Shown: one piece after another, positions 1 to 7,551 of the stretch
Position numbering within the stretch: the stretch's first letter is position 1
Layout of the letters: the number at the start of each line of letters is the position of its first letter
Origin: Paenibacillus sp. A3
Lineage (GTDB): Bacteria; Bacillota; Bacilli; Paenibacillales; NBRC-103111
NCBI RefSeq assembly: GCF_001399685.1
Contig: NZ_JTHN01000134.1
Coordinates: 1-39,836, forward strand
Direction: 5' to 3'
DNA length: 39,836 nucleotides
Notes under the pieces: model-generated
What the model saw: the letters and a program-made list of their open reading frames with translations, nothing else
Told to the model about the DNA's origin: nothing
Databases searched by the model: none
Translations under genes and position numbers: made by a program

Positions 1-507
1 GCTGCCGTCCGGCAGCCAGCAGAGCGGTACGCACCGGCCCTCATGCCGGTAAACCTCCTCGACCTGCTTCGTCTCGACGTCCTGCACGAAAACATCGAAC
101 AGTCCGGGACCCCGGCGGTTGCTGGAAAATGCGATTTTCCGCCCGCAGGGAGACCAGTCTCCGACATTGTGAAAATGCTGCGGGGACACCGTCAGCTCCT
201 GCACGTCCAGCGTGTCGTTGTCAAGCACATAAAGCTGTTGCTTCTCGTTCCCCTTATGATCCATCCCGATCACCGTCCGGGTGCCGCACGGAGAATGCTT
301 GGCTTCCACGACCCGGTCGGACAGCTGGATCACCTGCTCGCAGCGGTCCGTCGCCGCATCCCAGCTCCACAGCTGGGGCAGGCCGGTTTTCTTGGTTAAA
401 AACGTCACCCTGCCGCGCCCCGGAACCACTTGCGGCTGATAGGCGGACAGCACGGTAAGATAAGCATGCAGCTTATCGTTTGGCTCGGTCAAAGCTTTCG
501 ATTCCAT
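1..507 (-). CDS. S9-type prolyl oligopeptidase/acylaminoacyl peptidase, N-terminal part (partial)
   Basis: The gene starts at an ATG at 507 and runs off the left edge, leaving 169 codons. An AGGAG ribosome binding site lies about 10 bases upstream of the ATG. The visible protein reads like the beta-propeller of S9 peptidases and TolB-like proteins: short strands with repeats of the type QLWSWD, KQQLYVLD, GDWSPCGRKIAFSSNRRG and GLFDVFVQD. The SPCG...IAFSSNR pattern is typical of propeller blades that gate access to the alpha/beta-hydrolase active site. The catalytic Ser-Asp-His part is outside the window, so peptidase activity is inferred. It begins only 15 bases after the oppF stop and is the last visible gene of the peptide uptake operon, where it would cut imported peptides in the cytoplasm. 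A non-catalytic TolB-like propeller protein is the alternative. Confidence 0.75.
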   Translation of the reverse strand, partial: MESKALTEPNDKLHAYLTVLSAYQPQVVPGRGRVTFLTKKTGLPQLWSWDAATDRCEQVIQLSDRVVEAKHSPCGTRTVIGMDHKGNEKQQLYVLDNDTLDVQELTVSPQHFHNVGDWSPCGRKIAFSSNRRGPGLFDVFVQDVETKQVEEVYRHEGRCVPLCWLPDGS

Positions 508-522
508 CGATTGGTCGCTCCT

Positions 523-1500
523 TTATAGCGGAAAATGGCAAGCCGCCAAATGGCCGTCCGCTTGCCGCTCCAATGCAGGCGGTGCGCTGCGGCAAATGTC
601 CTGCGCGTAAGGGCAGCGCGTATGAAAGCTGCAGCCCTTCGGAGGGTTCGCCGGATTGGGCAGATCGCCCTGCAGAATGATGCGCTCCTTCCGCTGCGTC
701 GGATCAGGCACCGGAACGGCCGATAGCAGCGCTTGCGTATACGGATGGCGGGGGTGCGCGAACAAGGAGTCGCGGTCCGCCAGCTCGACGATTTTGCCCA
801 AGTACATGACGGCGATGCGGTCGCTGATGTGCTTGACCGCCGGCAGCCCGTGGGCGATGAAAATATAAGTCAGCTTCAGTTCCTTTTGCAGTTTCTTGAG
901 CAGATTCAAAATTTGCGATTGGATCGACACATCCAGGGCGGATACCGCCTCGTCGCATACGATCAGGCTCGGATTCAGCGCGAGCGCCCGGGCGATTCCA
1001 ATGCGCTGCCTTTGGCCGCCGCTGAATTCGTGGGGATGCCGCGACATATGGTGCTCGTCCAGACCGACCAGCCGCAGCAGCTCGACGACCCGCTCCTTCA
1101 AAGCCGCGCCTTTGTACAGGCCGTGTACCTCCAGCGGCTCGGCGACGATGTCCTCGACCTTCATTCTCGGGTTCAGCGACGAGTACGGGTCCTGGAAAAT
1201 GATTTGCAGATGGCGGCGCACCTTGCGCACGTCCTCTTTGCCAAGCGCGGTCAAGTTCTGGCCCTCGAACCAGACTTCGCCTGCCGTCGGCTCCAGCAGC
1301 TGCAAAATAAGCTGGCCCGCCGTCGACTTCCCGCACCCGGACTCGCCCACGATCCCGAGCGTCTCCCCGCGGTTCACGGTAAAGTCGAGGCCGTCTACGG
1401 CATGCACAACCCCTTTTTGCCGGGAAAACAAGCCTTGCTTGTACGGAAAATGCTTTTTTAACCCTTTAACTTCCAATAGTAGCTGGCTCGTTTGGCTCAT
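523..1500 (-). CDS. oppF: Oligopeptide/dipeptide ABC transporter ATP-binding protein (OppF/DppF family)
   Basis: This 325-residue protein is one of the two ATPases that drive peptide import. It contains a Walker A motif (GESGCGKST, about residue 53), a Q-loop ([13 protein letters not shown]), the signature FSGGQRQR, Walker B ([12 protein letters not shown]) and an H-loop (FIAHGL). The C-terminal extension with [10 protein letters not shown] is the conserved oligopeptide-transporter C-terminal region, whose cysteines may coordinate an iron-sulfur cluster in this family. The N-terminal [18 protein letters not shown] is characteristic of OppF rather than OppD. It follows oppD by 6 bases and precedes the S9 peptidase by 15, so it is transcribed in the same operon. 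The substrate range (di- or oligopeptides) cannot be read from the ATPase. Confidence 0.93.
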   Translation of the reverse strand: MSQTSQLLLEVKGLKKHFPYKQGLFSRQKGVVHAVDGLDFTVNRGETLGIVGESGCGKSTAGQLILQLLEPTAGEVWFEGQNLTALGKEDVRKVRRHLQIIFQDPYSSLNPRMKVEDIVAEPLEVHGLYKGAALKERVVELLRLVGLDEHHMSRHPHEFSGGQRQRIGIARALALNPSLIVCDEAVSALDVSIQSQILNLLKKLQKELKLTYIFIAHGLPAVKHISDRIAVMYLGKIVELADRDSLFAHPRHPYTQALLSAVPVPDPTQRKERIILQGDLPNPANPPKGCSFHTRCPYAQDICRSAPPALERQADGHLAACHFPL

Positions 1501-1506
1501 GTCAAA

Positions 1507-2502
1507 TCACTCCTTACTGTAGAAGCAGCGCGCCCAATGGCCCGCGGCAACCGGTTCGAGCATCGGAACGTTGGACTTGCAGTGCTCGGTTGCGGCCGGG
1601 CAGCGCGGGTGGAACGCGCAGCCGCCCGGCATGTTCAGCGGATTGGGCACCGAGCCGTAGATAGAGTCCAGCTCTTCGCGCTGCTCGTCAAGCTTCGGCA
1701 GCGACCCGAGCAACCCTTTCGTATACGGGTGCCTCGGACGGGCGAACAGTTCGAACACGTCCGCCTCCTCCACGACCTCGCCGGCATACATCACGACGAC
1801 CCGGTCGGCCATCTCCGCGACGACGCCGAGATCGTGGGTGATCAGCACGACGCCCGTATCCCGGTCCTTGCTCAAGCCTTTGAGCAGCTCCAGAATTTGC
1901 GCCTGAATCGTCACGTCGAGCGCGGTCGTCGGCTCGTCGGCGATCAACAGCGCCGGATTGCAGGCCAGCGCCATCGCGATCATGACGCGCTGCCGCATGC
2001 CGCCGGAAAGCTGGTGCGGGAAATAATCGACGACTTTGTCCGCCCGCGGGATGCCGACGCTCTCCAGCATGGCGATGCTTTTCGCTCTCGCCTGCTTTTT
2101 GTCCGCGTTCTGGTGATTGCGAAACACTTCGCCCAGCTGATTCCCGATCGTGAACACCGGATTCAAGGACGTCATCGGCTCCTGAAAAATCATCGAAAGC
2201 TTGTTGCCCCTCAGCTTGCGCATTTCTTTATGGCTCTTGCCGAGCAGGTTCTCGCCTTCCAGCAAAATCTCCCCGCCGACCACTTTGCCCGGCGAAGCGA
2301 CGAGTCCCATAATGGACAGGGACGTGACGCTCTTGCCGCATCCGGATTCGCCGACGATGGCGAGCGTCTCCCCTTTCGATACCGTGAACGAAACCCCGTT
2401 GACGGAGGCGACGACGCCTCCCTCGGTTTTGAAATGGGTTTTCAAGTTTTTAACTTCCAACAGTGGCGTCAAAGGGTTCACCTCGATTCGTGTCGTGTAC
2501 AT
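1507..2502 (-). CDS. oppD: Oligopeptide/dipeptide ABC transporter ATP-binding protein (OppD/DppD family)
   Basis: This is the OppD-type ATPase of the peptide importer, 331 residues from the ATG at 2502. Its motifs are Walker [11 protein letters not shown]-loop [13 protein letters not shown], signature LSGGMRQR, Walker [14 protein letters not shown]-loop LITHDLG, and the cysteine-containing C-terminal tail ([19 protein letters not shown]) of the family. The reading frame stays open upstream across oppC, but that extension is a shadow. A TTG at 2472, preceded by GAGGTG six bases away, has a better ribosome binding site than the ATG and is a credible alternative start giving 321 residues. The gene begins 8 bases after the oppC stop. 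It pairs with OppF to form the nucleotide-binding heterodimer. Confidence 0.92.
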   Translation of the reverse strand: MYTTRIEVNPLTPLLEVKNLKTHFKTEGGVVASVNGVSFTVSKGETLAIVGESGCGKSVTSLSIMGLVASPGKVVGGEILLEGENLLGKSHKEMRKLRGNKLSMIFQEPMTSLNPVFTIGNQLGEVFRNHQNADKKQARAKSIAMLESVGIPRADKVVDYFPHQLSGGMRQRVMIAMALACNPALLIADEPTTALDVTIQAQILELLKGLSKDRDTGVVLITHDLGVVAEMADRVVVMYAGEVVEEADVFELFARPRHPYTKGLLGSLPKLDEQREELDSIYGSVPNPLNMPGGCAFHPRCPAATEHCKSNVPMLEPVAAGHWARCFYSKE

Positions 2503-2510
2503 CCCGCGAG

Positions 2511-3437
2511 TTAAGATTCTTTCGTTTTCATTCGCGGGTCCAATATATCGCGCAGCCAGTCGCCGAGGAAGATGATCCCCAGCACGGTAATCGTTATGGC
2601 AATGCCGGGGAACGTCGCGACCCACCAGCTGGTAGCCAGATATTGTCTGCCGTCGCTCAGCATGCCGCCCCACGTGACGGTCGGCGGCTGAATGCCCAGA
2701 CCGAGAAAGCTTAAAGAAGCTTCCAAAATAATGGTGGTGGCGATGCTCAGCGTGGACACGACGATGAACGACGAAACGACGTTGGGCAGAATATGCTTGA
2801 AAATAATCCGTACGTCCCGCGAGCCGACGGCGCGGGCCGCTCTCACATAATCGCGCTCCTTGACGCTGAGCACTTCCCCGCGGATAATGCGCGCGTACTT
2901 GACCCAGTTGGTGACCCCCAGCACGAAAATGAGCGAGAACAAGCCGGGACCGAGCACCGCAAGAATCACGAGCATGAACAAGATGTTCGGGATCGCCAGG
3001 AAGGCATCGACGATCCGCATAATGATCCGGTCGGTCCAGCCTCCGTAATATCCCGAGATCAGCCCCAGGATCACGCCGATTGTTCCGGCGACGGCCACGG
3101 CGCATACGCCGACGAGCAGCGAGATTTGCGAGCCGTAAATGATGCGGCTGAGGACGTCGCGTCCCAAATTGTCCGTGCCGAGCGGATGGTCCGCCGTGCC
3201 CTTCGCCATCCACATCGGAGGCAGCAGCCGCTTGACCGCATTTGTTTTGGCAGGATCGTGCGGCGCCAGGGCGCCGGCGAAGACCGCCATGAACACGACC
3301 GCAACGACGATGATAAATCCGATGGTGCCCGTCTTGCTCTTCAACAGCGAACGGACGATGCGCGCCGCCTTGCCGGGACGCTTCGATGCGGATGCTGCGC
3401 TAACCTGTCCGCTTTGCGCTTCAATCGATACGCTCAT
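2511..3437 (-). CDS. oppC: Oligopeptide ABC transporter permease (OppC/DppC family)
   Basis: This 308-residue inner membrane permease has a cytoplasmic N-terminus of about 30 residues, a first membrane segment (TIGFIIVVAVVFMAVFAGAL), and then the OppC_N-type stretch APHDPAKTNAVKRLLPP and HPLGTDNLGRDVLSRIIYGSQISL. That last motif is the classic DppC/OppC signature. The EAA loop that docks on the ATPases is visible as YVRAARAVGSRDVRIIFKHILPN at about residues 196-218. The protein ends shortly after GDWLRDILDPR, as usual for the family. It lies 21 bases downstream of oppB in the same operon. With OppB it forms the translocation channel for peptides delivered by the binding lipoprotein. Confidence 0.93.
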   Translation of the reverse strand: MSVSIEAQSGQVSAASASKRPGKAARIVRSLLKSKTGTIGFIIVVAVVFMAVFAGALAPHDPAKTNAVKRLLPPMWMAKGTADHPLGTDNLGRDVLSRIIYGSQISLLVGVCAVAVAGTIGVILGLISGYYGGWTDRIIMRIVDAFLAIPNILFMLVILAVLGPGLFSLIFVLGVTNWVKYARIIRGEVLSVKERDYVRAARAVGSRDVRIIFKHILPNVVSSFIVVSTLSIATTIILEASLSFLGLGIQPPTVTWGGMLSDGRQYLATSWWVATFPGIAITITVLGIIFLGDWLRDILDPRMKTKES

Positions 3438-3458
3438 GTGTGCGCTCGCCTCCTGCGT

Positions 3459-4376
3459 TTAATTGAATTTGATGCGCGGATCCAGCAGCCGGTAGACAAG
3501 GTCCGCGAGCATGTTGCTTAGAATGACCAAGAACGCGATGACGAACACGGCCGCCTGTACGATCGCCATATCCCGGGTATTGACCGCTTGAATAATGAGC
3601 TGCCCCATGCCGGGCCACGCATAGATCGTCTCCGTAATGAGCGCCCCGCTGATCAGCGTGGAAATTTGCAGCGCCATGATCGTGACGACCGGGATGAGCG
3701 AGTTGCGGAACGCATGCTTGTAAATGACGAGCTTCTCGGCTACGCCCTTGCTGCGGGCGGTTCGAATATAATCCTGTCCCAAAATTTCCAGCATGCTGGA
3801 GCGGATCAAGCGCGTCATCTCGGCGGCGATCCCCGTTCCGAGCGTTACGGCGGGCAGGACCAGATGCAGCAGCGTGCCGCGGCCGGACACCGGGAACAGC
3901 CCCAGGTTCACGGAGAAGAGCAGAATAAACATGATGCCGAGCCAAAAATGCGGCATCGCCTTGCCGAGCACCGCCGCTCCGGTAGCGAACACGTCCCAGA
4001 ACGAATTGCGCTTGGTCGCAGAAATAATGCCGAGCGGAATGGCGATGACCGTCGCGATGACCATCGCCGCAGCCGCGAGCTCGAACGTTGCCGGCAGCCG
4101 GTCCAATACGATCGGCAGCGCAGGCTGATTGTACCGGAACGAATCCCCGAAATCCCCCCGCACCAGCTGAGCCATAAATTTAAAATATTGGATGTGCAGC
4201 GGCTGATCCAGGCCGAGCGCCACGGTCAGCGCCCTACGGTCTTCGTCCGTCGCCGTGTCCGGAAGCATCAGCGTGACCGGATCTCCGGAGACGTGGACGA
4301 GCAGGAACACGATCAGGGAGATCAGAAACAGTACGGGGATGAACTGCATAATCGACTTCACGAAAAATTGCCTCAC
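3459..4376 (-). CDS. oppB: Oligopeptide ABC transporter permease (OppB/DppB family)
   Basis: This permease partner of OppC has 305 residues from a GTG at 4376. That GTG is preferred because GGGAGG lies six bases upstream and translation then begins with RQFFVKSIMQFIP, as in other DppB proteins. A longer TTG start at 4439 would place the intercistronic hairpin inside the coding region. Six membrane segments are expected. Family marks are the DPVTLMLPDTATDED segment after the first helix, LGLDQPLHIQYFKFMAQLVRGDFGDSF, and the EAA loop DYIRTARSKGVAEKLVIYKHAFRNSLIPV. It ends with ADLVYRLLDPRIKFN, the standard C-terminus of the family. The gene is separated from the upstream binding-protein gene by a strong stem-loop. 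Confidence 0.92.
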   Translation of the reverse strand: MRQFFVKSIMQFIPVLFLISLIVFLLVHVSGDPVTLMLPDTATDEDRRALTVALGLDQPLHIQYFKFMAQLVRGDFGDSFRYNQPALPIVLDRLPATFELAAAAMVIATVIAIPLGIISATKRNSFWDVFATGAAVLGKAMPHFWLGIMFILLFSVNLGLFPVSGRGTLLHLVLPAVTLGTGIAAEMTRLIRSSMLEILGQDYIRTARSKGVAEKLVIYKHAFRNSLIPVVTIMALQISTLISGALITETIYAWPGMGQLIIQAVNTRDMAIVQAAVFVIAFLVILSNMLADLVYRLLDPRIKFN

Positions 4377-4410
4377 GGTGTACCTCCCAAGGACAGGATG
4401 GAATGACAAA

Positions 4411-4431
4411 GGGGTCTGCGACTGAGACCCC
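4411..4431 (-). terminator. Intercistronic stem-loop between binding protein and oppB
   Basis: A perfect 7-bp inverted repeat (GGGGTCT / AGACCCC, 7-base loop) lies between the stop of the binding-protein gene at 4454 and the oppB start at 4376. On the transcript it is followed only by TTTG, so it is not a strong intrinsic terminator. Such stem-loops after binding-protein genes commonly give partial termination or protect the upstream mRNA, allowing more binding protein than permease. That role is inferred here. Confidence 0.55.
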
Positions 4432-4453
4432 TCGAACAAGTGTTAGGTTAGGC

Positions 4454-5992
4454 CTACTTCAAAATAATTTCGTCCGCATATGTGATTTCGTCGATTCTCG
4501 GAGTAAACTCTATGCGTTTGTTGATGCCGTAGTTCGCGCTCAATTGCAGCAGTTGAATTTGCGGGCGGTCCTTGGCCAAAATGTCCTGCACCTGCTGGAA
4601 CTGCTTCTCCCGCTCCTGGGCGTTCATATTTTTCTCCGCGTCGCTCAGCAGCTTCGTCACTTCGGGATTGTTGTACCCTGTATCCGGTTTCAAACGCTTA
4701 TACAGCAGCGCGGCGTCGAACATCGAGTTGGAGTACGCGACAAGGAACATATCGCCCGTCGTGCCGGCATTGCGTTTTTCGTTGAATTTGCTCGATTCCA
4801 AAATTTCCAGCTTCACCTTAATGCCCACTTCCTCCAGCATCGCCGCGATCAGCTCCGACGTTTCCTTATCCTTGAGCGACTTGCCTACCGAGCCGGTGAA
4901 GCTAATGGTGAGACCGTTTTCAAAACCGGCTTCCTTCAGCAATTGCTTGGCGCGCTCGGGATTGTAGTTGGACTTGCCGAACAAATCCGGCTTCGCTCCG
5001 AAGATGCCCGGGATAATCGGCGTCAGCGTTTCTTTGCCGTCGCCTTCGAACAGGCTGTCGATAATCGCTTTTTTGTTGATCGCCAGATCGATGGCCTCGC
5101 GCACGCGCGGATCGGCCGTCGGACCGCTCGTCGTGCGCAGCGACAGCATCATGACGCGCGTCGTCGGACCGCTGATCGTCTGCGTCGAGTTTACGTTGTT
5201 GATCCGTTTCATATCGGTCGGCGGAATCTGCACCGCGATGTCGACCCCGTCGGTCAGCAGCTCGGAGACCCGTGTCGCTTCCTCCGGAATCGTGCGGAAC
5301 ACCAGCTTGTCCCATTTCCCTTTTTCGCCGAAATAGTCGTCGTTTTTCACCAGAATGACGCGGTCGTCGCGAATCCACTCGGAGAATTTGTACGGGCCCG
5401 TTCCTACAGGCTTTTTAAGAAATTCATCCCAGCCTTTTTCCTGAATGTATTTGGACGGCAGCATGCTGGAGCCGAGGCGGGACAGACGCGACAGCAGAAC
5501 CGGCTCCGCTTCGTGGGTAATGACGTCGGCCGTCAGCTCGTCGACGACCTTCACTTCCTTGATCTGCTTGTAGTTGCCATTCTCCACCAGCTTGGCGTCT
5601 TGGGCGACACGCTCCAGCGAAAATTTCACGTCGGCCGCCGTAAACGGATCGCCGTTCTGGAATTTGACGCCCGGGCGCAATTTGAACCGCCAGGTGGTCG
5701 GGTTCACATTTTCCCACGATACGGCCAGATCGGGCTGAAACTTGCCTTCCCGGTCCCGCTTGACCAAGTAGTTGAACATGTTGACATGAACCGACTCCGT
5801 GCTCGTAAAGCCGTGGTTGTGGACGTCGAAGCCGAGAATGTCGCCGCTTCGGGCAATGGTCAGCACTTTTTCCTTCGTTTGCCCGCTTCCCTGCTGCCCG
5901 CCTGCACCCGCCGCATCCGGTTTGCCGCAGCCGGCAAGGCCAACCGACAACGCAAGAACCAAGGCCAAGCTGATGGATGTAAACCTTTTCAT
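4454..5992 (-). CDS. Peptide ABC transporter substrate-binding lipoprotein (SBP family 5, OppA/DppA-like)
   Basis: This 512-residue solute-binding protein belongs to bacterial extracellular family 5. It begins with a lipoprotein signal, MKRFTSISLALVLALSVGLAGC, with the lipidated cysteine at residue 22 in the lipobox LAGC. Family features include the early strand EKVLTIARSGDILGFDVHNHGFTSTE, the PDLAVSWE...TTWRFKLRPGVKFQNGDPFTAADVKFSLER segment, and PVGTGPYKFSEW. The start at 5992 has a GGGGGA ribosome binding site; an in-frame extension upstream has none of these signs. It sits 22 bases after the M20 peptidase and before oppB. Anchored outside the membrane, it would capture peptides and deliver them to OppBCDF. 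The ligand, whether dipeptide, longer peptide or nickel chelate, cannot be fixed from sequence; the peptidase context favours peptides. Confidence 0.92.
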   Translation of the reverse strand: MKRFTSISLALVLALSVGLAGCGKPDAAGAGGQQGSGQTKEKVLTIARSGDILGFDVHNHGFTSTESVHVNMFNYLVKRDREGKFQPDLAVSWENVNPTTWRFKLRPGVKFQNGDPFTAADVKFSLERVAQDAKLVENGNYKQIKEVKVVDELTADVITHEAEPVLLSRLSRLGSSMLPSKYIQEKGWDEFLKKPVGTGPYKFSEWIRDDRVILVKNDDYFGEKGKWDKLVFRTIPEEATRVSELLTDGVDIAVQIPPTDMKRINNVNSTQTISGPTTRVMMLSLRTTSGPTADPRVREAIDLAINKKAIIDSLFEGDGKETLTPIIPGIFGAKPDLFGKSNYNPERAKQLLKEAGFENGLTISFTGSVGKSLKDKETSELIAAMLEEVGIKVKLEILESSKFNEKRNAGTTGDMFLVAYSNSMFDAALLYKRLKPDTGYNNPEVTKLLSDAEKNMNAQEREKQFQQVQDILAKDRPQIQLLQLSANYGINKRIEFTPRIDEITYADEIILK

Positions 5993-6014
5993 AAATGTGT
6001 GTCCCCCTTCAAGA

Positions 6015-7364
6015 TTACTCTTGGATGGCAAAGTCTTCGATAATGGCCGCAATATGCTTGATGCCTTGGATATAATCGTCGACCGCGATATTTTCATTCG
6101 GGGCATGGTTATTCGAAGCAAAATGCCCGACCCCGACGGAAACCGCAGGAATGCCGATGCGCTGGCACAAAATGTACATCGGGCCGGTCGCGGGCGACAT
6201 CGGCTTCAGCGTCGGCTCCGTCCCATAGACCTCCTTGGCCGTCCGGACGACCGACCGTGCCAGAGCGTTATCGAGCGGCGTACGGGCCGGATATGTCATC
6301 GTATACGGAATCGCTTCGATATCGGCGAAGCCGTGCTCGTCCAAATGCCGGCGCAGAAGCCGGAAGATTTCGAACGGGTCCTGATCGGGCACGAGACGAA
6401 AATCCAGCTTCACTCTCGCCTCGGACGGCAGGACCGTCTTCTTGCCCTGGCCGGTATAGCCCGATTGAAACCCGCACACGGTACAGGTCGGCTGGTAAAT
6501 CAGCTTTTCTTTCAGCGGCAGACCGGATAGTCCCAGAAGGAACGAGTCCAGACCGAACTTCTCCAAGGTGCTTTCTTCGTCGTAAGCCATCTGCCGGAGC
6601 GCCTCGATGTCCGCCTCGGACAACGAAGCTACCTTATCGTAAAAGCCTTTGATATGTATGCGTTCGTCCGGTGTTTTGAGCGTGCTCAGCGCCCAGATTA
6701 ACCGCCAGGCCGGATTTTCGATGACGGCCGCATGCGAAGAATGCATCTCCGTATTCGCCCCCCGGCACACGAGCTCGACGTAGCACATGCCTTTCACCCC
6801 GAAGCTGGCCTGCAGGCTCCCGTCCGCGTTCTTGTAGCCGAACTCCCAGATGCAGCCGTCCGCTTGCACAAGCTCCCTATGCCCGTCGACAAATTCGCGG
6901 AGATGCAGACTGCCGATCTCTTCTTCGCCCTCAACAACGAACTTCACGTTCAGCGGAAGCCCGCCCCGCACTGCCGTATAGGCATGCACCGCAGCGAGCC
7001 GGGCGGTCAGATTGCCTTTGTTGTCCGCGACTCCCCGGGCGTAGATGCGTCCATCCCGAATTTCGGCGGCAAAAGGCGGCGAGTCCCACAGCTCCACCGG
7101 GTCCTCCGGCTGCACATCGTAGTGGTTATAAAAAGAGAGCGTTTTCTTTTTGTCGTTTGCAAACTCGCCGTAAACGACCGGGTAGCCGGAAGTGTCGATC
7201 CGCTTCGCGTGGCCGCCGATCTCCCGGATCAGCCCCTCCACCATCTTTGCCATCTCCGCCATCCCCCGGTTTTGCGCCGCAACGCTCGGCTGGCGGCATA
7301 ACGCCTGCAGCCAGCGGATGTACTCGTCCCGGTGCCGCTCGATATAGTCAAAGACGTCCTGCAA
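6015..7364 (-). CDS. M20 family metallopeptidase (dipeptidase-type)
   Basis: This 449-residue M20/M28-type zinc peptidase shows metal-binding and catalytic motifs in the expected order: SFYNHYDVQP (H81, with D83 as catalytic partner), RGVADNKGN (bridging D114), VVEGEEEIGS (catalytic Glu and metal Glu at about 148-149), and a C-terminal SNNHAPNENI carrying the last histidine. This arrangement is typical of the CNDP2-like dipeptidase/ArgE/DapE branch. There is no ATG at the start. A TTG at 7364 with GGGGGTGG six bases upstream fits best, since the next in-frame ATG would remove the conserved N-terminus. It is the first gene of the peptide operon and is transcribed from the promoter at 7417-7446. 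It probably hydrolyses imported di- or tripeptides in the cytoplasm. Confidence 0.9.
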   Translation of the reverse strand: MQDVFDYIERHRDEYIRWLQALCRQPSVAAQNRGMAEMAKMVEGLIREIGGHAKRIDTSGYPVVYGEFANDKKKTLSFYNHYDVQPEDPVELWDSPPFAAEIRDGRIYARGVADNKGNLTARLAAVHAYTAVRGGLPLNVKFVVEGEEEIGSLHLREFVDGHRELVQADGCIWEFGYKNADGSLQASFGVKGMCYVELVCRGANTEMHSSHAAVIENPAWRLIWALSTLKTPDERIHIKGFYDKVASLSEADIEALRQMAYDEESTLEKFGLDSFLLGLSGLPLKEKLIYQPTCTVCGFQSGYTGQGKKTVLPSEARVKLDFRLVPDQDPFEIFRLLRRHLDEHGFADIEAIPYTMTYPARTPLDNALARSVVRTAKEVYGTEPTLKPMSPATGPMYILCQRIGIPAVSVGVGHFASNNHAPNENIAVDDYIQGIKHIAAIIEDFAIQE

Positions 7365-7394
7365 GAATAACCACCCCCGATTTAGTGGAAAAAT

Positions 7395-7416
7395 TCCCTT
7401 AATAGTCCCTTAATAA
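7395..7416. promoter_or_regulatory. Tandem 11-bp operator repeats (peptide operon)
   Basis: Two head-to-tail copies of TCCCTTAATAR (7395-7405 and 7406-7416) directly abut the minus-strand -10 box. The same arrangement occurs at the second peptidase promoter (10346-10367). The repeats also cover the presumed -35 of the divergent regulator gene, so a protein bound here could control both directions. The regulator encoded at 7552-8862 is the obvious candidate, by inference. Confidence 0.6.
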
Positions 7417-7438
7417 ACTATAAAACATGTGCTATGAT
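7410..7438 (+). promoter_or_regulatory. Divergent promoter of the regulator gene
   Basis: On the plus strand an extended -10 (TGCTATGAT, hexamer 7433-7438) stands 17 bases from a weak -35 TTAATA (7410-7415) that lies inside the operator repeats. This suggests autoregulation of the gene that starts at 7552. The -35 match is poor, so the call rests mainly on the -10. Confidence 0.4.
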
Positions 7439-7446
7439 AGTGTCAA
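7417..7446 (-). promoter_or_regulatory. Sigma-A promoter of the M20-opp operon
   Basis: On the minus strand there is a perfect -35 TTGACA (7441-7446), an 18-base spacer and a -10 TATAGT (7417-7422); TTATAG with 17 bases is the alternative phasing. The -10 is followed at once by the tandem operator, which would therefore cover the start of transcription. Confidence 0.6.
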
Positions 7447-7551
7447 CAAATAAAAATCGATCCGGACCCGCATTTCAGAAGGATTTTTGCAGGCTGCTCC
7501 GAACTTGGAATAGGTCCGGCATTTTTACATTCGGAAAGGACATCAAACGAT

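Noticed and set aside
2503..3213. N-terminal extension of OppD across oppC
   Set aside because: The extension is out-of-frame oppC sequence. OppD homology starts only at [11 protein letters not shown], and proper starts exist at 2502 or 2472.
3459..4439. Longer OppB start at a TTG at 4439
   Set aside because: It would place the intercistronic hairpin inside the coding sequence. The GTG at 4376 has a strong ribosome binding site and matches family N-termini.
4403..6043. 546-codon plus-strand frame opposite the binding-lipoprotein gene
   Set aside because: It is a shadow of a clear family 5 binding protein. It shows no ribosome binding site and an arginine/histidine-rich composition typical of an antisense frame.
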